Under the pieces are notes generated by a model, which saw nothing but the letters and a program-made list of their open reading frames with translations, was not told the origin of the DNA and did no database searches. Made by a program: the position numbers and the translations under genes. From Otis tarda (lineage: Eukaryota > Chordata > Aves > Otidiformes > Otididae), in the NCBI GenBank assembly GCA_026413225.1, contig CM048557.1, forward strand, positions 61,804,987 to 61,868,986: a stretch of 64,000 nt of DNA. The letters are read 5' to 3'. This document shows positions 50,901 through 61,200 of this stretch, in pieces; within the stretch, counting starts at the first letter, position 1; every line of letters starts with the position of its first letter.

Positions 50901-52697
50901 TAATGACAGGGTATATAATATTATCTTCTGTTCTTTCTGTGCTATTCTATTCTTTGAAAATACAGAAAACCTGCATTGTCCAATTACTCAGCCTGTTCCT
51001 CACTCTGGTATTTCTCTTTATGTTTTCAATTTCTCTCCATACAGAAACTCTTCATTGTTCCAGTTCTGAATCATACAAATATTCCTCATGGGAGAGTGAA
51101 TCACAACAAATACATGGTCACTGATAAAGTAGCCTATATTGGTACGTATTCCATTATTCCAAACACTTACAGTATCTTCAGATCTGTAGGACTGAGACTG
51201 AGATAGGATGGGTTGCAATATCAAAAAAGACCTAATTTTGCCATGTAAAGCAGATAAACATATCAAAGTACATGGCTTTATCAGAATGTCTGCCCTGGGT
51301 GAAGAAGTAAATATGTGGAGGGGAGAAAATAATGTAGGTCAAGTTCAGGAAGAGATTATTTCGTATGATTGTGAGCCATTAAGAACGGAGCACGACAAGT
51401 CTGAGAGCACAGCCTGTGACAAGCACAGTAGGGATTTCACAGACTGGGTGCTCAGAACGATGCAGTGATAGCGGATGCTCTACTATATAACATTATTGTG
51501 CTTGAATAAAAAGAAATTGCTGGGAGGAATTAATTCCACGCACTGTTTGTTGAACAGAACTCCAGGAATGGAAATGAGAGAACAGTAATGTCAATTGCTG
51601 TTGAATCCCTGAAAGTTAGGATGGTGTTTATTTTTCACTCTTTCATTAGGATCCCTCAAAAAAGGGAATGTGAAAGGGCTCTGCCGTTTCAGTCAGCTCA
51701 TCCCTCAAGCAATGCAAACCAGCAAATAGCCCGATCTTCCAACTGGCTGAGGACTCTCAGCTCCAATTGCCGTTAATAGAATTTGATTCTTACTGAGTTG
51801 TCTTTTGAAGACAGACATACAGATAATTTGTTTTAATGCCTAAGCACCTTCTGGAATTAGCAGTAGATAATTCTGGCTAAGGCGAACACCAGAAGAGCTA
51901 AGTGATAAAATGTGTATTTTTTTCACAGCGTTGGATTTTCTGAATGATGGTAGCTTTGTAAGGAGCCCTACACGATGCCTGCAGCTGAGTTCCCAGCTTT
52001 GCCTGGTTTAAAAGTGGGCATGGCATGCTGGGCTCAGGACAGCTCCTGAGGGTTTATTGCTCAGTTTGTTGGTCCAGCTTCTTCTCTTGTTTTCCTTTAA
52101 CAAGTAAAGAGAATTAAGCCCATTAGGGATTTTTTTTTTTCCTTTAAACACAGAAACCCATATAAAACACTGGCTTTTACCCCCTTTAATACCCAAATGT
52201 TGCACTCTATTCCCATATTTATAATGAGTAGATTCGTGCACCTCTGCCACAGGCAGTAAGGAATCAGACTGTTATGAAGCTTCAGGGTTGCAGTTAATAT
52301 TGACTTCCCGAAACCTGAGGTCTGGAATAAGAAGGAGGTGACCTGATTTTTGCCGCTCCGTTGGTCCTAATGAGATTTGCTGTTGTACAGCAAATCAGCA
52401 AAGCCAGGCAATGTGGACTTAACAAGTATGGAGATCAAACAGAACACTGGGAAATGAATGTTTTCTAATTAGCTACTTTTCCATTGCATAGGGACTTCCA
52501 ATTGGTCAGAAAATTACTTCATTAATACAGCTGGCGTGGGACTAATTATCAAACAGAATTCGACCAACCTGCAAAGACGTCAACTGCCTATACAGAAACA
52601 ATTAAAAAACCTTTTTGAGCGAGATTGGAATTCCAAATATGCAGTGAATCTGGAGGATGTGCAAGGACAGGAAGACTGTAACTGGAAGGGACTCTGA
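41851..52697 (+). CDS. PLD4: PLD4 (phospholipase D family member 4), complete, 10 coding exons
   Basis: PLD4 is a type II glycoprotein of the ER and endolysosome. In mammals it acts as a 5'-3' exonuclease on single-stranded nucleic acid and limits TLR7/TLR9 signalling in myeloid and B-lineage cells. Exons 41851-41910, 43564-43772, 44453-44636, 45744-45864, 46234-46361, 46530-46730, 47127-47266, 49793-49958, 51045-51141 and 52492-52697 sum to 1,512 bases in continuous phase: 503 residues against 506 in human. A 20-residue cytosolic tail is followed by a membrane anchor (about 23-41), a strongly acidic stalk (44-81), HKD1 (H209, K211, D216 in HSKFWIVD, then GSANMDWRS) and HKD2 (H423, K425, D430 in HNKYMVTD, then [10 protein letters not shown]). 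Eleven lumenal N-glycosylation sequons are visible. Catalytic residues are intact. Neighbours match human PLD4. The start is the only ATG giving a short tail in phase with the anchor exon. Confidence 0.96.
43564..43772 (+). CDS. PLD4: PLD4 exon 2 (membrane anchor and acidic stalk)
   Basis: Acceptor tctgttctag, donor gtaagc. It begins [20 protein letters not shown], one hydrophobic segment aligning with the human anchor (LQVLGALAVLWLGS). Then comes a stalk with 16 Asp/Glu and two basic residues over positions 44-81, and the start of the conserved Ser-Cys. Confidence 0.93.
44453..44636 (+). CDS. PLD4: PLD4 exon 3 (start of PLD fold)
   Basis: Acceptor ttgccattgcag, donor gtagga. It encodes [11 protein letters not shown], then [20 protein letters not shown], which is near-identical to the SYYWSLTG block of PLD3/PLD4. 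Confidence 0.95.
45744..45864 (+). CDS. PLD4: PLD4 exon 4
   Basis: Acceptor ataccgtgcag, donor gtaatt. It encodes [20 protein letters not shown] and [17 protein letters not shown], including the family's PTLAR-STDL block. Confidence 0.95.
46234..46361 (+). CDS. PLD4: PLD4 exon 5 (first HKD motif)
   Basis: Acceptor cctttcttcag, donor gtaagc. It encodes [20 protein letters not shown] and [10 protein letters not shown]. His209, Lys211 and Asp216 form a complete HxKxxxxD motif. Confidence 0.97.
46530..46730 (+). CDS. PLD4: PLD4 exon 6
   Basis: 67 codons, phase 0 to 0; acceptor ctctttgcag, donor gtaagt. It encodes [18 protein letters not shown], a Trp/Pro-rich segment ([12 protein letters not shown]) and [11 protein letters not shown], with three glycosylation sequons (NCS, NAT, NYS). 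Confidence 0.96.
47127..47266 (+). CDS. PLD4: PLD4 exon 7
   Basis: Acceptor cttcttcacag, donor gtacaa. It encodes [15 protein letters not shown] and [20 protein letters not shown], matching the family block S-P-x-x-x-C-P-x-G-R-T-x-D-L and SVMEYFPT. Confidence 0.96.
49793..49958 (+). CDS. PLD4: PLD4 exon 8
   Basis: Acceptor acttttctctag; donor gtacga is weak, but the conserved SVDV-KxFIVP join requires it. It encodes [35 protein letters not shown] and [13 protein letters not shown]. Confidence 0.94.
50511..50581. repeat. A-rich low-complexity tract
   Basis: Runs of A separated by CC and CAAAC steps (about 70 bp) in the intron between PLD4 exons 8 and 9. Confidence 0.85.
51045..51141 (+). CDS. 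PLD4: PLD4 exon 9 (second HKD motif)
   Basis: Acceptor ttctctccatacag, donor gtacgt. It encodes [20 protein letters not shown] and [13 protein letters not shown]. His423, Lys425 and Asp430 form HxKxxxxD; mammalian PLD3 and PLD4 have Glu at the last position. Confidence 0.97.
52492..52697 (+). CDS. PLD4: PLD4 exon 10 with stop
   Basis: Acceptor ttttccattgcatag. It encodes [33 protein letters not shown] and the terminal QEDCNWKGL, then TGA at 52695-52697. The C-terminal CxWxG-like ending matches mammalian PLD4 (CVWQG). Confidence 0.96.
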
Positions 52698-53135
52698 AGT
52701 GAATTGAAATATACAATTAAAATAGAAACAAAACCAGTACTTGAATCTTGTTCCCTGTGTAAAACAAGGAGCTTTCTTCTTTATGTCTTTGTCAGAGAAA
52801 TCACTTCTTCTTGGTGTCCACACTGTTTGATGACAGGAGAAATTCTCATGCTTGAATCTACCTGCAAAATCATTAGTCAGTATGTCACATTTCCTTTTTT
52901 TGGTGATTACCTCATCCCAGAGTTAATGAAATGCATACAGTGTTATATGACAAGCTGTCTGATACAAAAGCAAACAGGAAAGGTACAACCAGATCTTAAT
53001 ATATTAGAGATGCAGATCACTATTCCTGTGCTATTTTATCTTAGGATGCTGTATATTTCATCTTTAATGTTCCATTAACATTGTTTGCTTATGTGTATTT
53101 AGGCATTTTTTAATAAAGTCCTAGTCTCTTTAAGA
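52698..53135 (+). other. PLD4: PLD4 3' UTR (predicted)
   Basis: It runs from the stop codon to just beyond AATAAA at 53112-53117 (ttttttaataaagtcc), which is followed by a TCTTT-rich stretch. The length of about 0.4 kb is typical. Confidence 0.7.
53112..53117 (+). other. PLD4 poly(A) signal
   Basis: Canonical AATAAA about 415 bases after the stop codon, with a T-rich element downstream. Confidence 0.7.
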
Positions 53136-55737
53136 TTTAAGCGATGTAAGTAATCACCTACTGCAATGAGGGCAGATTTTTAAAATCATTTAGGAATTAG
53201 AGGTACAGGGAAATACTTGTATTTAAGTGTAGAGACTAGTCACCAAAGTAAAACGGCTGGGATTTAAATCTTGAGGCCAGCTTCCAGCTCAGCTGCCCTG
53301 GACCCTTGTGTGTCTGGGGGTGTTTGGATGTCTGTGCCTTGGCCTCATGCAGCAAACAGTATGGGGGGAGCGGGGCGAAGCTGCTGCGTGGGTGCTGGTG
53401 TGGCAAAGACATCCCGCTTGTGCTGCGGGCAGTGCCTGGAGAGCCTCCTTGCTCCTTTGGGGCTGTCCTGGTGCTGGGCCTGACCAGCGTTGTGTCTCCG
53501 GGCTGCCTTTTCTTCTGCAATCACACAGGGACCATAAACCTGAGCCATCCTAGTGCCTTATGTCCGTAACCACCACCACGCAGCGGCTCTGCCCTGGGTG
53601 GCTCTCAGAAGTGACTGGAAAGGAAAGCAGGGCATGTGCTCCAGCCGTGGAGACGCACAAGTGACACTGGGCTGGGACTCTGTGACACTCACCAGTGCCA
53701 AGCACTTTTGCCTGACACTGGAGATGGAGTTGTGAAGTGAGCTTTTTGCTCGAGGACTGAGGTACAGAGCAGAGGTGAGAGAGCCCAAGGCAAAAGCCCA
53801 GAGCAGAAGGGTTGGGCAAACCCCCTGTCCCAGCACCCCGTCTCTGAGCTGCAAAAGCACAGCCGATCACTCCAGCCCCAAAAGGCGTGTGGCAGCTCGT
53901 GGCTTCACTCCTGTCCTGGCGGGGCCCCATTCAGTTGCGTTTTGGCTTTTAGGCTGTCCCTCTTGCCGCAGACACAGCCCTCGGAGTACAGGCTTCCCCA
54001 TCACGGTCCAAGCTCCCCATTCTCCAGAGGAAGCGTTCTGGTGCTTTTGAATCCCTGCCCTGTGCTGAGAACAGCAAAGGGACCTGCTGTGATCCTCCGT
54101 GTGTGGAATGATTTATATCCTTGTGAATATACACAAACCCCCCTACAAATAAGGCTCCTTCCCCATGAGGTCTTTGGGAGATGATCCCAGCCAATTTTCC
54201 ATTTTTCGGTTTCCAGGCTGCTCCTTAGCTGTCTCTTCCAGACACTTCCAAGATTCCTTGGATTGTTTTATCCTTCGTTACAAACCAATGCTTGTTACTA
54301 TGGCAGATTTTTAAGAAAGACATGTAGTTGCATTTACAGATAACACTGACATGTTGTGAGTATTCACATGTGTGCAAACAAATTAAGGAAGATGCTGGTG
54401 CTTTTAGTGCTCTCCTCCCCTGTTTCCTTTCAGGAGACTGCTTAATATTTGGAGATTTCCATTTGCTAATTAAAATTGCTGGCAAAGCAGAGCCTCCCAG
54501 CTGGTTTTCACTGGCTCCATTTCACGGGTTCATTGTCCTGTACTAACAAATACATCTAACCACACGCTGTATTAACACTTGCAGGCAAGAACGACACTGG
54601 ACAGATTTTTCCCAGTGCAATGAGCAGATGTGAACGGTGGGTCAGTTTGAAAATGTTTTTGACAAGTTTCATCTTTAACCAAGAAACCCGATTTCTATAG
54701 AGGAGTGGCTCCCCTAGATGGCACTCGAAGCCATGTTTTCACTCTTCTAGGGGGCTAGTTACTGCAGGAATAAGACGAAAACTACTCTGTGAGCTCAGAT
54801 CTGACAGTGCTGGATAAGTTGTCCAGTGGGACAGAGTTTCTGGGCAAGATGGGAGACGTCTTCTGGCAATACAAGACTCGTGTGGGGTAAGGTTCAGCTT
54901 GTAAAGGAAAAATTGATGCTTAGGAGAGGGCTCTTTTATTTTCTTTACTGGCATTGCCTGTGTTGGTTTTCTTCCACATAGGAAGGAGGGGTTTATGATT
55001 AAGACAATGAACTTGAGTTTATTTCCCTGGTTCCTTGTGAGACGTTTTAGGCCCCTTCGTAGCTTGATTCTCATTTACTTGTTCTCTGTTACAAAGGTAA
55101 TACACCAAACACGGCATAAACTATAACCAGGCTTTGAGTCTCTTAGTATCTTTCTTTTCCATTTATGAAACAGGATTAATAATAGTCCCGATCCACACCC
55201 TTGTTGCTTGTCTCTTTCATTTAGATTGTGATTTCTTCAAGTTAAGGACTGTACCAAATGTAAGCTGGGGCCTCCAGTAGTATTCATTAGCATTTACTTA
55301 TTATCCTGGATGGATTTTCTAATGTGGAGCTCAGCTAAACCCTAGTTGCGTGCAGTTCAGATGTTTCTTGGTGTTGGTTTTTTCAGGGCTACAAATGTTG
55401 CTGGTTTGTATTTTGAGCATGGATACTCTCTGATCAGCTCTTCTCATGTCCCTGTGTTATGATGGAGTACAACTTAAGCGAACTGGCCCTGCTTTGCCCG
55501 AGTGGATTTCATGCCGAGCTGCTGCACTGCTCTCCTCGCAGTCTCGTTTCCGAGAGCGCTTGGTTTGGTGCGGTGCCTTGCGGCTGCAGCGCTGCTGATG
55601 GCAATGCAGATGACAGCAAGACAGAACCTAGCTCCTCTGTCATGGGCACTGATTCCTGGACCTCTTCTCTCTGCAGCTTCCTGAGGACGGGAAGTGGAGA
55701 GGCAGGTGCTGACCTCTTCTCCTGGTATTCAGTGCCA

Positions 55738-55980
55738 GGACATATGGGAATGGTTCAAAGCTGCATCACGGGAGGTTCAGACGTGACATTAGGAAACATT
55801 TATTTACTGAGAGGGTGTTCGAACACTGGAACAGGCTGCCTAGAGAGGTGGTCGATGGCCCGTGCCTGTCGGCTTTTAAGAGACATTTGGACAATGCTCT
55901 TAATAACATGCTTTAACCTTCGGTCAGCCTTGAAGTGGTCAGACAGTTGGATGATCACTGCAGGTCACTTCCAACTGAAA
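55738..55980 (+). mobile_element. CR1 LINE fragment, 3' end
   Basis: Blocks gggaatggttcaaagctg, cgggaggttcagacg, acattaggaaacattt, gaacactggaacaggctgcc, tagagaggtggtcgatgg and ggtcacttccaactgaa follow the 3' part of an avian CR1 element in sense orientation, diverged from the other copies in the window. It runs straight into the TATTC array. Confidence 0.88.
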
Positions 55981-56070
55981 TATTCTATTCTATTCTATTC
56001 TATTCTATTCTATTCTATTCTATTCTATTCTATTCTATTCTATTCTATTCTATTCTATTCTATTCTATTC
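55981..56070. repeat. (TATTC)18 microsatellite
   Basis: Ninety bases of perfect TATTC repeats, followed by ttcttcatat. It probably grew from the short 3' tail repeats of the adjoining CR1. Being long and uninterrupted, it should vary in length between individuals. Confidence 0.97.
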
Positions 56071-57297
56071 TTCTTCATATGTATTATGTCATTCAGGATT
56101 AATTTTGTCTGTCTTGCCTTTGGGATATATAAGAGGTCCTACTTAAAATCTAACAACAAAAGAGCCAACCAATAGAGATGTATTCATGTCTTAACGATGC
56201 AAGATATTACCAGGCTGTAAGTATCTTTCTTTTTAATGCATTTATACCTTCTTTTGCATGTCAGATCACAGTTCAAGGTTTGTTTGGCTGCAGACTGCAC
56301 GTAGATGTTTAGCTGAACAGCCCACTTTTTCAGATGCTAAAAAATAAGTAGCAGTAATCAAGGAAACCTACCACACTTAAAAGAACAACCTGACATCTCA
56401 AACTAAGTACGAAGGTGAGGTCAGAATCACAGGAGGCTGTTGACGTGTATGTTCTACAGGTTTTCATCTGTGCTCCTTGCACCCTTTTGAGCTCTGTTTT
56501 CAGCTATTCCGGTGGTCAAACCCTTGGGTAATACCTTGTTGCTTTTTCACTAACCTTCACCTTTCCCAAAGCTGATAGTAACCTATTTGGAGGAAGATTT
56601 TATTGCTGCTTCTTTTCTCTACTGGTATTCCCTTAACTATTTCATTCATCTTTTAGAAACATCATAGTGATTATTGCACTGTGGTCATTGCTGTCTCAGA
56701 GGTCAATCTTAATTGGCTTGATTCTTTCACCTTTGCAACAGACGCCTGCATTCAGTGCTGTCTAGGTGGATTCCTGTTTGTTGCCCTAAGTAAAGGGACA
56801 CTACCTGAGAAACACTTCATGTGAAGGCTGCTTCCCAGGCAGATGTGAACTTCTGCTAGAATGAGATGTCCTTTATTACACACATTGCCTTTTTCTGGAC
56901 TCAATTTTTCTGTCTTGATCACAATGTTTTCCTCAGTCCTGGTATGCACCGTTGCTGTCTGACATGGTAATTTTGGGTCTACTGAACAATGACTTTTAAA
57001 CTTAGGGAAAGTCCAGGGAAATACTGCATGATCCTAATAAATGACACATGCCTAACATTTATGTGAACAGACTCTTCAGAGACAGAGTTGTCTTTAGAAT
57101 AACTGCCAGCAGTTCTCTCTAGAATATTTAAGCCTACTGCAAAGATACAGAAATGAAGAACATCTCAAGCCACAGGTGGTGAGCCAACCAAGTACACTTC
57201 CTTCACAATGTAATTTCTAAATGTTTTGCTTTGGGTTTGCTTTTCTAACAGCACTATCAGTAACTCACGCTGCTCAAGTTATTATTCATATGGTAAG

Positions 57298-57303
57298 TTT
57301 ATT
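57298..57303 (-). other. Candidate AHNAK2 poly(A) signal
   Basis: AATAAA on the - strand (tttatt on +). Other - strand AATAAA copies lie closer to the stop codon, so the choice is tentative. Confidence 0.4.
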
Positions 57304-58268
57304 GTGAATTAAGAATACAGACAGTGTTTTAATGATACATGTGAAGACTGTCACATACACACTCTGGTTTTTGTTGTGCACTCGAGAGAAGCATTAATAT
57401 AAACAAAGAAGTAAATGATTATATACATCTCATTTCCCAGAAAATCTTTGAAGCAATTTCACCAGTGTGGCAGATCATTCTGTGCATTTAACTATCCAGT
57501 AAATATATACATTAAAATTTATTTATCCACATTTTAGTAGTTATTCTTTGTCAGCATTTTTTATTTTGGTATCTTAAAAATGTGAATTATTTATATGGGT
57601 TTTGGTCTTGAATTTATTCTGTTGGGTTTTTTTAAAGTTTTTTAAGGCTAAATGTGACCCACCAGAATAATCAAACAATGAGAAGAGAGGAAGGGGTAAA
57701 GCATTAGTCTCTCTACGCTGGTATTTGTTTTTTATTTTGCATTGCAAAATGTTTGTGGAATATACATATTACCTTAGCTGAAATAAAGAAAAATATTTTA
57801 ATAAGAAAGCAAAAGTAGGTCAGAAAGGTCCAAAATCTAAACTGGTTAAGTATCGTTCTCATAGTACTACTTTATACTCCATTTTGGAAATAATCTATAA
57901 TCTAAACATAATTGGTGCATTTTTGAGAAGCCTATTTAACAAGTCCTTTTGCTATCATCGAGCCTTTCAGTAGCTTACTTGCATGGTTCAGGTATCTTTT
58001 CTGACTTTACTAAAACTATGGGCTCCTATGTACCTGTAGTAATTGTTGCCTTTGGAGGAGATCTGAAGAAATGAATATTTTTATTAGTGCGCAGTATAGC
58101 ACATCCACATACTTGAAAATTTAAATGTGGTAAATTCTGTTCAGCTGTTTTCATAAATATCAGCTTTGGATTTTCTTTAATTTTCAGTTGCTAGAAAATT
58201 AAGAAAACTTTTTTTTTCTGTGTGTGTAGATCATTTTATTTTCATCGAGGGTTGAGAAAAGACAATCT
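57298..58268 (-). other. AHNAK2: AHNAK2 3' UTR (predicted)
   Basis: AT-rich sequence without sustained frames downstream (leftward) of the AHNAK2 stop. On the - strand, AATAAA signals occur at several places; the one at 57298-57303 is the farthest and is taken as the end. The true end could be nearer the stop codon. Confidence 0.5.
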
Positions 58269-61200
58269 TCACTTGGTTGTATCTCCAGGAATATTAGATT
58301 GACTGTCTTTTTCTTCCTCCAGCAAGATTAATTCAGTTCTTGCTGAAGATGTCACGATAGTTCGTGAAACTGGAACATCAGATGAGGCCCCATGAATTTC
58401 AACTTTTTCACCCTCTGTTGTTTCTTTAGGTGATAAGCTTTCTTGTGCGTCAAAAAATACATCGATTTTATCTGATGGGCTATCTTCATCTGAGATTCTT
58501 CCCTCTTTATGACCTGTCTCTACTTTGTCAACAGTTTTAGCCTTTTTGGAAGGAGATGTGAAACCAAGCTTGGGAAATCTAAACCATCCAGTTTTCTCAG
58601 TTTGCTTAGAAGAATCATGATCTGATGCGTCAGCAGATTTCACCTCTTCTGGAACTGATTTTTTTACTTCTGCTTTTGAATCTGTGCTTGTTTCATCACC
58701 AGAAGATGAAAAGCCAACAGTTGGAAGCCAAAATTTGAATTTTCCGGGAGATCTTTTACTATCAGTCTTTTCTTTTTCATTGGTTATGTCTTTTTCTTCA
58801 TCTTCTACTGCTTCAGCTACACCCTCATATTTAGAGAGAGGACCTGCAGTTATTCCCTCTCGTGACTTACCAGGATGAGTCTCTTCAGGTTTACTAGAAG
58901 GCTTCACTTCAACAGCAAATGTTTCTAACTTTGGCAAACTAAATTCTCCACTAGATTCTTCAGTCTCACTGCATGGTTTGCCAGATACTTTAAGCTCAGC
59001 ACTGCAAGTCCTCTGTGCTGCTACTCCAAAGCTTTCATCAGTACATTCAGGTTTACTCACTGATACGTCGTCTGCCGAGGATGGCTGCTGGACTAGCACT
59101 TCTAAGTTGCTATGTGATTCAGGCAACTTCACCTTGAGCAAAGAGAATCCCAAAGTAGCAGTTTTGACTTCTGATGAGAGAACCTCTGATTCTTTCAGTA
59201 TTTCAGCAGTGTAAATCTCACACCTTTCAATAGCAACATGTTCAGGTTCTACTTTCTCACTCACTTCTTGACCCTCTACATATGACCAGTGCAGGTCTTG
59301 CCCTATGTTTGAAAGGGAGGACTCTATGGTAGTAGTCATCTGTGCTGTCTTAATGTCAGGTTCAGTCAGTGTTAAAATTTTGCTTTTTGCTTTTTGAATA
59401 CCACCCTCTAGAGCCTCTGGTGTTTCTTCAGGGACAGCAGAGCTTGCTTGCAGTTGCACTACTTCAATGTCAGTACTAGATCCCTTTGGATCTGTAACCA
59501 CTTTTGACACTGAAACAACAGCTTCAGTTGGGAGAGATTTGAAGGTGAATCTTGGTATTCTTAGTTTGGGAATTTTTATATTTACTTCTGGGACACTTTG
59601 TGATTTTTCCACTGTTTCCACTGTTATTCTGGTAGATGTTTCCATATGATCTAGAGCTGAGCTTTTCAGGCCAGTGATTCCTTCTGATTTTTGGAACTGC
59701 ATTTCTGTTGTGCCTAGTTCAGTTTTAGATACTGAATCAACTTCTGACTTTGGCAAACTGATATCGTCTTCAAAACCCTTTGCTTCTGAATGCAGCACTC
59801 CAAACTTTGGAATCTTAAACTTGTATGTTTTAATTTTACTTGTTTCTGCTCTATCTTCTACTTGCGCTTCCACCCCTGCAGACCTGTCCTTTTCAACACT
59901 TTTCACTTGAAATTTCATTTCAGGATCTACTCTAGCAATTTTAACATCCATTTTCATTCCTGGAACTTCTACCTTTAGATCTTCCAGCTTAGCTGTTACA
60001 TAAGAACCATCTTCTGATCCCTTTGTTGTAGACCATTCACACAGAGGCCTTTTTAATTGGCTTCCTTCACTGTCTTTTCCTATAATTTGAATCTCATCCT
60101 TTATCTTTCCTTTTTTAATTGCTGCCTCTTGTTTTTGAATATCTAGCTCTTCCTTTGGAAGACTGACATCTATTTTCTCCTGTGTTGCATCCAGGGTAAT
60201 TTCAGCTGAGGATGGTTTACATCCTACTTCTGAACTCTCTAACTTAGTGGAACTTTCTACCTTTGGGACTCCTATGTCCTGTGATTGGACTTTATGCTCT
60301 TGAACAGTCAGAGTACACGTAGGAAACTTATTTGTTAAACTATCTTTGTCAATTTCTGAAGCACTTAGGTATGATTTAGACAATTCTGCTGAAGACACTG
60401 TGAATTCAGAAGTATGCATTTTCTGTCCTTCAGCACCGCGCTTAACTATGTCTGCATACGTTTCAGTTTTTAAAATACTCACTCTACTATCTGTTCTTTC
60501 TGCAGATAATGAAGTATCTCCTTCCATCTTTGGCAAGCTAACATCAGAACTTTTCACAGAATCTCCTAATTCTGAAATCTCTTCTTTTCCGATAGCAATT
60601 TCAGCAACTGCGTGTGGTAATAATAAGCTTTTTTCAGGAACACTTGTTTCAATTTGTATTTCAGCAGAGGGAATGCCTGCCTGAGTTTTTTCCATACTTC
60701 TTTCAACATCAGCATCACCTTTTTTTTCCTTTAAGGATGTCCTGCCAAATGCAGGTATTCTGAATTTTGGCATTTTAAACCATCCCTGATGTTCTTCAGT
60801 CTGAACTTCTTCAGTTTTTATTTTATGTTCTTCTTTTAATTTGATTTCTTTCTCTTCAAGGCTCTCAGTAGCCCCCTCTGTTGTTGGTTTAGACACTGAC
60901 TGGGACTCTGCCTTCGGAGCTTCAATGCCGGTTGTCAGAACTTGGGGTGTTTTAATCTTACAAGCATAAACCCCTACTCCAGGATCTGACATATCAGATG
61001 TAAGTTCTGATGCTGGAACTCCCACAGCAATGTCAACAATTTCATTTGTCATTTTTAGCTGCGGTAGCTCAGGTTCTATTCTTGGAGAGCTGATCTCTGT
61101 CTCTGGGCCTTTCCCTTTTGATAAGGAGATTCCAAACTTTGGCTTTTGGAATTTGGGCTTTTTAATCTTCCCTTCAGGACCTTCCAACTTCATCTTTCTT

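Larger units (their letters stand above)
41911..52491. other. PLD4 introns
   Basis: Introns over 300 bp are 41911-43563, 43773-44452, 44637-45743, 45865-46233, 46731-47126, 47267-49792, 49959-51044 and 51142-52491. No other gene is supported. An A-rich low-complexity run stands at about 50511-50581. The block near 42095-42160 (taatcctgcagccc, gtaaactttgctcatg) looks like a remnant of an old palindromic repeat, at low confidence. Confidence 0.75.
53136..57297. other. Intergenic region between the convergent PLD4 and AHNAK2
   Basis: About 4.2 kb. A GC-richer patch lies at roughly 53270-54060, with overlapping short open frames on both strands but no family similarity and no consistent splice structure. 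A CR1 copy with a pentanucleotide tail is at about 55738-56070. Nothing else is recognised. Confidence 0.65.

Noticed and set aside
53270-54190. GC-richer patch with many overlapping short frames downstream of PLD4
   Set aside because: Frames lie on both strands without similarity to known proteins; treated as intergenic. An unrecognised noncoding transcript cannot be excluded.
55459-56175. 238-codon + strand frame ending in YSILF repeats
   Set aside because: It is produced by the CR1 fragment and the TATTC microsatellite, which is open in every frame.
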